The translations under genes were made by a program, and so were the position numbers. This document shows, in pieces, positions 1 to 10,242 of a stretch of 64,000 nt of DNA; position 1 is the stretch's first letter, and every line of letters starts with the position of its first letter. The notes beneath the pieces are model-generated. The model saw only the letters and a program-made list of their open reading frames with translations, was not told the DNA's origin and made no database searches. This DNA is from Poa pratensis (taxonomy: Eukaryota > Streptophyta > Magnoliopsida > Poales > Poaceae), in contig CAMZMU010000049.1 of NCBI GenBank assembly GCA_947311845.1, positions 11,059,523 through 11,123,522 of the forward strand. Reading direction: 5' to 3'.

Positions 1-380
1 ATTTTGTGCTTATGTAATTACAGAATGTATAGTGTAATATATTTATTAGTTGTATTTCTATTTTTCGAGACATGCGGTGCACGTGCATGGTTACTAGTGA
101 AATTAGAACTCTCTTGTTGTAAAGAAACTAATATCAAATCCTTGCATTCAATGGTCTCAATGTATTGCAGGAATCAAAGATACAAGCACATGAACAACGT
201 ATGTATTTGACCAGAACTGCATGTGCAAAAGAAATTAGTGTAAACAAACCTTTTTCGGTATGCTTGGATTCTAGTCCACTTGTTCCTTTTGGCTGCTTGC
301 GGACCTTAAATAAGCCATATAATGAATTAATTGCTAGCTTTGTACATGGAAACAAAGGCTATTGATCTAGAGGCTGCTTG
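1..380. other. no gene seen (downstream flank of FRS pseudogene)
   Basis: Only short overlapping open frames on both strands, none resembling a known family. This is the 3' side of the minus-strand FRS pseudogene and may hold its former 3' untranslated region. Confidence 0.4.
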
Positions 381-2814
381 TTACCTCGTCTTTTTCTTTC
401 CACTTTTTGCCTTCTCTGAGCTCTTCTTAAACCTTTTGCCATTGCCCTTTGTGTGTGCTACAGCTGGTGGATGGATATTGATTTCAGATGGAATTGGTAC
501 TCCAATAAATGACTCAAACTCTTGGACCTTAGTTTGCTCACTCGCTGGTCCCATGTGCAAAACATGGTCTACGAGATCGGAAACACCCTTGTGCAAATAT
601 GTCATCTTCTCCTCACAAAGTTTGGCAGACATCATGCCCATATTGAACTTAGAGCATGTCTCAGAGTACATTTGATTAATGACGGGTGGCAGGGTTCTAC
701 TTTTACCTTGAAGAACATTCCCATTGGCATCAAGGACTACTTTTTGGGTTGCTGTTTTGGTCCATCTATCGAGCACATAATGGCTCGGGATCTCACTAAA
801 TTGCTCCCTCTTAAGGACAACGATCATGTGAGAGCAAGGTATACCCATAGATTCGAACAATTTACAAGAACATTGCACATCCTTCTTGGAAGTGTTGAAG
901 ACCACCTCCCTTACTCTGCCTTTTCCATGGCTTATACATGTGGTCCGTACTTCTCCAACTTGTTCTATTCTCCGTACATCACATTTCTCCCTGGCAGCAA
1001 CTACTTGGTCTTGGAATAACATAAACATTGTATGGGTGTAGACTTCCCTGGCATGACTCTCGATGCTCCATGTAGTCACCAAAACCGGAAGTGTATGCAA
1101 TGTTACGTTATCATGTTCTAACTCTTTTTGGCGTTGTTCCTCCACTTCCGTTTCATACCTTATCCAAAATTCAAGCAAAGAGAGTCATCGGTGAATAAAA
1201 TGACCAAAAAATGCATTCTCACACTCAGATCTTGATGTAGTCCTCAACAAACAGCCAGAAATACATCTCTGAAGTAAGCAGGTATCCATGATTGGCGAAT
1301 TTGAAACTTGCTCGCCAACCATTTGTTATCTTGTAGTCCAAAATCTGAGAGAACAGACGACCATTTCTCCTCAAATTCATCTGGAGTCTCTGAGGCCCAC
1401 ACACATAAACCAAATTGCTTTTGGAAATCATCATTTTTGTATAATTCACGACCAAAATTCTCTGGCACTTTGTTCAGAATATGCCACATGCAAAGTCTGT
1501 GTGTGGTGTTTGGAAATACTTCTTCAATTGCAGCTTTCATGCTTTTGTCCTCATCGGTGATTATAAGTGTTGGTGCAACACCTCCCATTGCGTCTAGAAA
1601 TGTCTTGAATAACCATCTGTATGATCCAATCTTTTCATGGCATAAAAATGAGGCACCAAATGTAACTGAAGCTTTATGGTGTTGATGCCAGTGAAAGGGG
1701 CAAATACTAGGTCATATCGATTGGTGCGATATGTGGAATCAAAGGACAAAACATTTCCAAATAGCGCATAGTTCTTTCTAGATGTACCCTCAGCCCAGAA
1801 AACGTGTGTTAGCTTGTCCTCATCATCTACTTCATACTGAAAGAAGAAAGTTGGATTGACCTTTTGCTTACTTTTCATAGCATCAATGATAGTCTGCGCA
1901 TCTGCATCTTTGATTAACTCTTTGAAATCATGGTAGAAATTCTGCATATCGCGCTTAGTGCATCCTATCTTTGAAGGATCACCTTTTTGCACACCAAGCA
2001 AACGATATGTTGCTGAAGGGCCCAACAGTGCTTTGTTGCATGTGAAAAATGTGCTCCGCAGTTCACTGTTGACATCCCTATTTGATCTGAGAAATTGTTT
2101 TCTTATTTGGTGAGACAAACTGATGCGTGTGTGTATTGATAAATCGGGCGACCTCATAATTGTCATTTATCCTCTTCAAACCGATCATCGCTTCGCAACC
2201 GCACCTACTTAACTTCACATTCCTCTTAGGTTTCACTTGGCTGGTCATAATATCTTTCTCTTGCCTCCACCCTTGCCTTGCACAAACAAAACGTTTCCAC
2301 ACCGGTACGCCATCACTCCCTTTGTTGTGTGTAAATCTGCAAACTGAGAACCCGGACTCATGTGCATATCTTGTGTAAAACGCCTCTCCGTCCTCCCATC
2401 TATCAAAAACATGCCAATTTTAGGCTGCAAGGTATCGTCGCAATCAGGCTCGTATGTCGATCCCTGGAAAATACATATGTATATGTAAGTACAGAAGGAT
2501 GGGGCCAAGGTGAGCATTACACTGTAAGTACATAAGGATGGGGCCAAGGTGAGCATTACATAAATACTTACAGAAAATGGGAGGCTACTTGATCTCTTTG
2601 GTGTCGTGTAACTATCACAATCAGCTGTACCCGGACCAGGTTGCGCCCTATCGAAATTATGAATATGGAATAAATAAAGTGACATGGTAAACTAATATCC
2701 AATTACACATTTCAAGAGAACATGTACCTTGAAATTGCTTTGAGCATCATCTGCGAGTGTTATTGCCGTGGTTGATCCTACACTCTGAGCAGCGCTTTCT
2801 AATGGCTCCATCAT
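381..2814 (-). pseudogene. FAR1-related sequence (FRS) protein, MULE-derived, frameshifted
   Basis: FRS proteins are transcription factors domesticated from Mutator-like transposases. Read on the minus strand, a short first coding exon (ATG ATG at 2814-2809) splices by GTACAT after 2730; later exons carry a FAR1 DNA-binding region (about 2450-2100, with CGCEAMIGL and HTHQFVSPNKK), a MULE transposase domain (about 1830-1470, with SFDSTYRTNRYDLVFAPFTG, then TDEDKSMKAAI and HRLCMWHI) and a SWIM zinc finger (about 900-840, CSCKLFESMGIPCSHM). The domain order is the usual one, but the frame changes near 2405, 2100, 1675 and 1250, and a TGA lies in frame at about 1186 just before the piece starting LSLLEFWI. 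I infer a decayed gene. Sequencing indels could explain single shifts but hardly all of them plus the stop. Confidence 0.85.
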
Positions 2815-3759
2815 GGGCTGTTCGGTACAGATTAAATATACAGACAATTTAAATAAGTTACATGTGACATACTTGAAGCTTAACATTGCTCATACTTGAA
2901 GTTAGAGGTGGCGTTACAGGAATACATGATATATGAGAAAGTGCAAACAATGAAGCAGAAGATTATTTAAACTAAGTTTAGGTCCCAGAATGAATGATCA
3001 AATTGATCAGAGTTGCAATCCTCGTGTATAAATATTAACATATCTAACAAACTAGAAATAAGATTTAGTACATTTAAACCCTTTGTATTTGGAAAAGGGC
3101 AGCCTGCATCCATAACTACTGAACGAATTAGAAAACAAAAAAAAATGTTGAATCAGGTCATGATGCTGCAGCCAAGAGCTGCCTGATCTGCTATTTCGAT
3201 GTCCTATAATGACTTTGATTAATAACGTGCACTATACCTGTTATTTGTGTGAGAGCATAGCAATATACAGTACGGAGGGTAGTGCTTTCAGACTTTGCTG
3301 TTCTTAATAGTTGTTTCTAGTGCAAGATCTAGTTGTCTTCTCAATATCAGCCTTTCTAGGCGATGTTGCCACTTTTATTTATTTATTATGGCCCCTTTAC
3401 CCTGCCTCAATGATTTTGCTGGAACAGCTACCTATATATTTTTCTTAGCCTACTGGAGTCCAGAACTTGAGATGCCGCTACAAATCACAGTGGTAGTCCG
3501 TTTCCTCTCATTCTATTCCTGCCTGGAAGGTCTCATATTCTTGGCTTCCCACAGTTAGAGTTTCATTGCAGCTAGAGCTTCCCACAACATAGGGGAACTC
3601 GAAATAACAGAGTAATTATGCAGCAAACAAAGACAACAGTGGGAAAAAAATAGGAAAAACAAGTTGCATTGCATCTCCATTTAATTTCTTCATCCCCATC
3701 ACAGCAACACCATGTCAATATTTACACTTAGACATGAGGAAAGCAACTAGCAGATAACT
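2815..3759. other. no gene seen
   Basis: AT-rich DNA upstream of the FRS coding start. It could be intron or promoter of that gene; an acceptor-like pyrimidine/AG site precedes the ATG at about 2820. No recognisable protein or repeat. Confidence 0.35.
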
Positions 3760-4280
3760 TCAATGTACAAGCAGCGTTGCAAAATTTAAAGGGATGACTA
3801 ACCAAATTAACTTCTGCTCCTCCAAATTTGAAGCTACTCCTCGAGGAATCAGTTGGTGGTGCAAGCAGAGCCCATTACGGGAAGGTCCAGCGCCGCAGGT
3901 GGATGGGGCGGGTCCAGATCCGGCGGGCGAAGGATGAGCTTCATGCTCCGGAGGTGGAGGCACTAAGACGAGATGTACTGGCGGAGGCGGCGGCGGCGCA
4001 AGGTCCGGCTCGGGCTGCATCTGTTCTTCCCTATTCTATATGCCCCAGCTAACCCTAGAACTCCATTCGATATCGAACTTCTCTTGCAGTTTGAACTGGA
4101 GGAGGAAGAGCGTACAGGTACAGGTAGAAGACGAGACTGTTCGAGCAATATAGAATAAATCAGGGTGTTTTTTGCATACCCGACAACAAGTGGACCGAGC
4201 CTCCCAAGGGTGTTGATCATGTCCCCACGTACAAGATCAAACGGCTCATGTTCTTTCGAGTGCATTGTATCAGCTAACAC
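3760..4280 (-). other. possible 5' exon or leader of the FRS gene
   Basis: A GC-rich island on the minus strand. One open frame (4020-3760) is proline-rich with a PPPPPP run, a composition common in first exons of grass genes. It points toward the FRS pseudogene 1 kb downstream, and a GTTAGT donor-like site follows LIW at about 3800. No homology is recognised, so assigning it to the FRS gene is only positional inference. Confidence 0.25.
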
Positions 4281-4439
4281 GTTGTATCAATAGATATTCT
4301 CTCGTGGGAACTTCACTGTCTTTAAGCAGCGATTTACAAGGTAATAACCGTATGTATTTTATCGATGGACCCATTCATTTTCTACCTTCTCTCTTCCACA
4401 TCATGAAAATAGCTAGGCGGAGGCGTGGAGCCTATTATA

Positions 4440-5273
4440 GACAGCTGAGTCAATACCTTTGTACATGTGTCCTAGGTGGATCTATGCAGTACAATAGCAG
4501 TCGATAGGCTCATCCATCGACATCAAGCGAGTCATCTATAGTTAGATTACACCATCCAGTGGTGAGTGGCATCCACTGAAGGGACTGTATAAGCTTATGT
4601 TCACCGAAAGTATGAAACTTCATATCATCCATATCAAGAATAAATATATGTTTGGCAATATCTTCACTTGGATGATGTTTTATTTGTATAAGCAATTACA
4701 TACACCTCTAATGAAAGCGTCGAGAGGCTTCCACTGGTGGAGTGCTTTATCGTGGACCACTTATTTCGAACATGCAAAATTCTCCACAAGGTCATAAGAA
4801 CCATGCTGATTCTGCTCCTAGATAACCCACTTAGTGCATTGATTAAGCAATTCGTCTCGGTGTTCTGAATTTACTCTAGAGCTGGTAGCTGCCACATCTC
4901 ATCCATATGAATCCACAGTTGCTTTGCTAATGGGCACCAAATGAAGGGGTGGTGATTGTCCTCTGCCTAAATACGACATAAGGGGCATTGATCTGATACT
5001 TCAAGTGTTCGTATGTTCCACCATGTGGGGACAGAATCCTGGCCAGCCACCAAGCAAAATGTTGAACTTTTGGTAGAACATCACCCTTTACAGATCAGGT
5101 CTCGAACATTCCTTCTCCTATTCCAAGACGAACTAATGGATTGCGTCGATGAGCGCCATGTTTCATCCATAGCAAGTCCATATGTGCTCCAAACCTTGAA
5201 TAGACCTTGTTTCTCTAGAGCCCGATCTAGCTGGTCCACTAATAGTCTCATAGAGGTTTTCATCCTCAAGATC
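4440..5273 (-). pseudogene. LINE-type reverse transcriptase C-terminus (zf-RVT and RNase H), part 2
   Basis: Minus-strand fragments in several frames match the C-terminal part of plant non-LTR retrotransposon ORF2: a zinc-binding RVT region (FCLVAGQDSVPTW, EVSDQCPLC), then HMDEMWQLPALE, NCLINALSGL, VHDKA and the start of an RNase H domain (WMPLTTGWCNL, DVDG). Many stops and shifts. It is the downstream half of the element whose upstream half lies at 7023-7560; the two are separated by the solo LTR at 5274-7017. Family assignment comes from motif order and wording typical of Triticeae LINE copies. Confidence 0.75.
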
Positions 5274-7017
5274 TGTTGGAGATATGCCCTAGAGGCAATT
5301 AATAAAGATATTTTATTTGACATATCTCAATTGTTCATAATACGTTTTGTATCATGCTATAACTGTATTAAGCAGAAACATTAATACACGTGTGATACAT
5401 AAACAACCAGGTCCCTAGTAGCCTCTATTTAACTAGTCCATTGTGCAATCGATGATCGAGGTTTCCCGATCATGTGACATTTATGTCAATTGATAATGGA
5501 GTCAATCATTAGGTGAATGATGTGATGGACACACCCAATATTTGTATGACGTAGTACTTACGCCTTCGACCATGAGATCAACTCGAATTGCTATTTCTGA
5601 AAGATACTTTGATTGCATCAAACGTCATATCTTACATAGTGTGACAATAAAGGTGTCCCTCTCGGGTATCGGAAGGAAGTGGTTGAGGCGAGGGATCAAG
5701 GGCGGGATTTTCCAATCTGCATAGCAGGATAGATACTCTGGTCCCACTCGGTGAGATTACATCAATGAGCTTGCAAGCATGTGACTAGGTCACGAGGATG
5801 TAATATCACAGACGAGTAAAGAATAGTATTGTCGGTAACGAGATCGGTCTAGGTATCGTGATGCCTGAGATCGAGTCTCGGACAAACTAAGTATCGCCTG
5901 GCAAAAGGCCTGAGACTCGACTCTAAGGTTCAAACGAGAAAGTTATTCGTGAGCGCACAGGGGCTACATAGCCATCCAGGTCTCCCTGATAGTCATTGAT
6001 CGGAGAAGGGTTCTCGGAGAAGTGTTCTCGATCATGTCTGTGTGTTCCCGAACCGCTTGGGTGACACACTTAAGGGGATGTGACGTTTATTTAGATTGGA
6101 CGTAGAGAAGAAAATAGAGAAAAGAACACCGGAAGTGTTCCGGGCACTCCGGAAGTGTTTCGGGTGATATCCGACGGAGTTCGGGGGCTAGAGAAATGTT
6201 TTTCGGAGTCGGAATAAATTAGATAATATGTGTTTAATATTAATTAGTGTAATTAATAATTAAATATATTTTTATTTATTTATTTTCGGATTTTTAGGCA
6301 GCTCCAATTCTAAATGGGCCTAACTTGTGGAAGAAAGACTCAAAGGGGGGAAACTTCCCCCCAAGTGGGGCGCACCAAGGGAGGTGGCCGGATGGGCCAC
6401 ATGGGGCCAATCTGGGGCCGGCGCACCATGCTGGTGCGGCTGGTGTGGGATTTAGTCCCACACCGCCCATTCAGCAAGGTTGGCAGCCTCCCTCCACCTA
6501 TATAAGGAGGTGCCCATGCCTTTGAAAATACACCATCCTCTCTCTTTCTCTCATCCGTTTAGACGTGGCTCCGCAAATGGGGCTACACACGGTTGAGAGA
6601 GTTCTCTCCACCATACGCACACCGCCGTGCTGCTGGGTCCAAGTCTTCTGCTTCCGCTGCTCTGCTGGATCAGCGTCCGGAGGTCGTCATCTTCACCGTA
6701 CGTGTGTGAAGCCCTGTAAGGTGCCACACTTGGGGCACTTGGAGAGGTTCGTCCTCACCACCTTGAGGTCGGCGCCATCGTCGTCATCATCGCGCCGCCT
6801 TCATCTTCATCGCGCCAAGTTCGTCGCGACCTCGAGGTCGGCTACGTCGTCTACTTCGATAACGCTTGTTGCGGGAGCGTAATCCACGCTATCGGTCTAC
6901 GAGGGTACGCATATCGATCCCCTCCGTTACGGTATATCTGCATAGTAATAGATCTTAGCTAGGTAATGGTTATCGTTGCTAGGAATTTTTTTTGTTTTCT
7001 GCCTACGATTCCCTTCA
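5274..7017 (+). mobile_element. solo LTR of a BARE/Angela-like Copia retrotransposon
   Basis: A 1744-bp block opens with TGTTGGAGATATGCCCTAGA, the start typical of the BARE/WIS/Angela Copia LTR in Triticeae, and ends in TTCA. The 5 bases before it (5269-5273) and after it (7018-7022) are both AGATC, a perfect target-site duplication. No internal domain, primer site or second LTR is present, so it is a solo LTR left by LTR-LTR recombination. It contains a TATA-like CTATATAAGG near 6497-6506 in the expected promoter position. It interrupts a LINE remnant (4440-5273 and 7023-7560). Confidence 0.9.
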
Positions 7018-7022
7018 AGATC

Positions 7023-7560
7023 ACCACCACACCCAATGGCAAAACATATTGATTCAGCAGGTACATTCTCCACATACCAAATTGGTCACTTAACTCCAAA
7101 ACAAAGCTATGTGTCTCCTCTTTTGGGAGACCAACTTATAGGATACATGCCTAGGGATCCAAGGATCCCTGCATATTCTGATACTCTGGCCATTTCCTAC
7201 CCACCATATTAAACCCTTCCTTAACATATCTAATCCATAAGAGATAGTTGTCCATGTGGAAGATGCATTGCCACTGAAAACCTCAAAACCGTATCCTCTA
7301 GTCTCTCACTTGGGTAATATTTCGCCGTTAAACCGTAGCACATAGACTATATGGCTTGATGAGCAACCTTCAGGCTTGCCTTCCAAAGAGTGCTTGATTA
7401 AACGCTTAACAATCCGGAACCCAATTCCACCTTGCTTTTTCCATGTTCGTAATTGTTCCCATGCACGCCAATGATTTTTCTACCTGCCGTCCTTTGCACC
7501 CCAATAAAATTCCCAACCAATTCTATTTGGTCATCACAAACCGAGAAAAGCAACTTAAAA
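7023..7560 (-). pseudogene. LINE-type reverse transcriptase, part 1 (C-terminal region of RT)
   Basis: Minus-strand fragments match the end of a LINE reverse transcriptase and the linker before zf-RVT: GNASSTW, ISYGLDMLRKGLIWWVGNGQ and CRDPWIPR can be read across frames. Stops and shifts are frequent. The reading continues into 5273-4440 once the solo LTR is removed, which confirms a single ancestral element. Confidence 0.7.
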
Positions 7561-7690
7561 ACCATTATATGTAGCTACATACTATATACGAAATCCGGAT
7601 CGAAGATAACATCCAGTCACTCAGGTTCAGTCCCTCTCGGTGGAGGTAACGACATGCTACTGCTAGATTAGATTGATCTCGATAGGTATC

Positions 7691-8166
7691 ACAAGGTGCG
7701 TCAATGGTGGGTGCACATAAACTTAGATGGCTCCGGTGCAGGTGGTATAAAGCTTGAGAACGTACCCTCCAGTAGTCTCTCTGTCGACTTTGTATAATCA
7801 TCCGGCTAAGGTTACAGAGAAATCCAGAGTCAGTTTCGGGTCGGAGTCCAACCAGTCTACGACTAAGTCTTCTTACCTTCTACTCCAAATAGATCCACCG
7901 ACTTCTAGCCTAGGTCCTAACGACATGGCCTAGACTACAAGGTGCGTCAATGGTGGGTGCACATAAACTTAGATGGATGTGGTGCGGGTGGTGTAAAGCT
8001 GGAGAACGTACCCTCCAGTAGTCTCTCTGCCGACTTTATATAATCAGTCGGCTAGGGTTACAGAGTAATCTGGTCGGAGTCCAACCAAACTACGACTAAG
8101 TCTTCTTACCTTCTACTCCAAAGAGATCCACCGACTTCTAGCCTAGGTCCTAACGACCTGGCCTAG
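7691..8166. repeat. tandem duplication of a ~240-bp LTR-like segment
   Basis: Copy 1 (7691-7933) and copy 2 (7937-8166) both begin ACAAGGTGCGTCAATGGTGG and end GACCTGGCCTAG or GACATGGCCTAG. Copy 2 lacks a short stretch after the GTTACAGAG motif. The text resembles the leader part of a Gypsy LTR, but no LTR ends are found. Confidence 0.8.
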
Positions 8167-8429
8167 TTTTGAGCCCGCTGATTGTGACAGGTGTAACCCA
8201 CTGGCAGTCATAAGCAGGCCATGCCACACCTTGATTCGGGCTGCCTCAGCTTTGTAGGTATATCCAATTGGGTATTCCCTCGTGATAAACTTATTGTATT
8301 TTAGAGGGAAGTGGCCATGCCCCCCTCCCCCGCTCCATTCTTATAAAATGAAAAAGAAACTCATTGTTGCAGTTTTCATGTGGTGTCAATTCCAATGCCA
8401 TTTTACGATTAAATATCGAGGTGGACTTC

Positions 8430-9826
8430 CGGATGGCAATGGGTACCCGATACCCGCAAACCCGACGGGTACCCGCCTCAAATGGGGAGGGTTTGGGCTA
8501 GAAAAATCCCCATGGGTATGCTTAGCAGGAAAATGTCATACCCATCGGGTATGCGGGTGCGGGTATGGGGGTGCCATACCCATACCCTTTTACCCGCATA
8601 CCCGGGAGACCCCACATGTCAGTGTGATGTAGGAGCCGACCCCACCTGTCATCTGCAAATCCAGAGAAGAAAACCCTAGCGCACACCCGCAGTCTGCGCC
8701 TCGCTTCGCTTCTTCCCTCGCCTCGCGCCGCAATCCCCTATTCCCCTCGCCTCGCGCCCTCGCCTCGCTTCTTTCCTCTCCTCCCAATCCCCAACGCCGC
8801 CGCCACCTCGCCTTGCGCCGCCGCTCCCAGGATGGATCCCTCGGCGATAGGAGCGAGGGCGACTCCGGCGATAGCCCGCTCGAGGGGCAGGGTGAGGCGA
8901 GCTTCCCGAGCCCCACAACGACGCCGCCTCCGTCGGCTGTGGATGCGGCGGCCCTCCAGTTGCCGCCGGCGGGAGGCGGAGGGCGGCTCGGCTTCTATCT
9001 CGGCGCGCCGTCAAGCTCAAAGGCAAAGGGCGCGCGTGGGGGATTGCCGCCGATGGGCAGCGGCCAGAAGAGGGCCCGTACGCCCATGGCTTCTTCCTCC
9101 GACGGCGGCCGCCCGGTCCAGAAGAAGGCGAAGAGCATGGCCGCCGGCGACAAGCAGCAACAAAAGGCGAAATCTCCAGTGTATGTGTTGTTGTTTAGAT
9201 GCAGAGATGATTTAGGTAGTGCAGCTGTTGTTTAGAATTTAGATGCATAGATTTAGCTGTTATACATGTATGCATTCGGTTGTTGTTATAGATTTTAGCT
9301 GCTGTTATACATTCATACTTTCAGATGAACGAAGATGCATAGAGTTAGGTAGTGTTAGCTGCTGTTACTCTGTTAGTGTTAGTGTTAGCTGCTGTTTGAG
9401 AATAGTTAGTGTTGTTTTAGCACTGTTTGTTGCGTCTTGCGTGTTTGTTGAACTTGTTTGATTCGGTGAACAATTTGTGGATGTTAATGTGTGATTTGCA
9501 CTTGTAGTTGAATTGATGTTGTCAATTTATTGCTGGATATTTTGATGTCTATTTGTTGCTGATTAATGCTGTCAATTTGTTGCTTAAAATTGCTGTCAGT
9601 TTTGTTGCTGAAGATTTATGTTATATGTTGCTGAATGTGGCAAAACCTGTCAATTTGCTGTTCAGCTCGCATTTGGCGGGTACCCGGGTACCCGGCGGGT
9701 ATCGGGTATGGGGAAATATTATACCCGCATGCGGGTACGGGTACGGGTGACAGGGGCGGGTAGGAGGTGCGGGTGCGGGTATGGGGATGCCAAACCCGCA
9801 CCCGAACCCGGCGGGTGCCATCCGGA
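8430..9826. mobile_element. hAT-like non-autonomous element with GGGTACCCG subterminal repeats
   Basis: Ends are inverted: CGGATGGCAATGGGTACCCG on the left, and a right end whose reverse complement begins TCCGGATGGCACCCG. They are flanked by an 8-bp direct repeat TGGACTTC (8422-8429) and TGGACTAC (9827-9834), 7 of 8 identical, as hAT integration gives. Both subterminal zones (8441-8610 and 9670-9815) are packed with GGGTACCCG/CGGGTATGGG motifs. A GC-rich stretch (about 8690-9200) is open for 140 codons with a KKAK-rich end and may be a first exon of a lost transposase; no hAT catalytic or dimerisation domain is seen. Confidence 0.75.
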
Positions 9827-9834
9827 TGGACTAC

Positions 9835-10242
9835 AACAAAATTTGAGGTCCTTCCAACATATAACCACGGTTTTTTAGTTTTCTCATCAATTTGCAGATC
9901 AACATGTTTTTTCTTTAATTTACAGTTCAACAAATAGAGAGGCATGTGTTCCAAAAAAAAAAGGCAGGTCACGAAAAACTTGCCCAGACCATCGAGTCTC
10001 TGACACTTCACATTATTTTCTACCGTCCGATCCCACACGTCAGTGGCATGTAGGTGCCACGGACGCCCATAGGACGCATCCGACGTGTGAACATAGCATA
10101 AGAGGAAACACAACAGAGCAGAGCAGCGAACGTACATTTGAATTTTGAACACATAGCCAAAAAAAAAGGGTAACGGACTACAGTCACGACATCCACACTA
10201 CGCAGCACTGTACGATGTTAGATAGACGAAACACGTAGATTG
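9835..10242. other. no gene seen (3' flank of TBL pseudogene)
   Basis: Mixed-composition DNA between the hAT-like element and the TBL stop codon. It probably contains the old 3' untranslated region of the minus-strand TBL gene. Confidence 0.35.

Noticed and set aside
7691..8166. CRISPR-like or regulatory array
   Set aside because: Only two long diverged copies without spacers; an ordinary tandem duplication in a plant genome.
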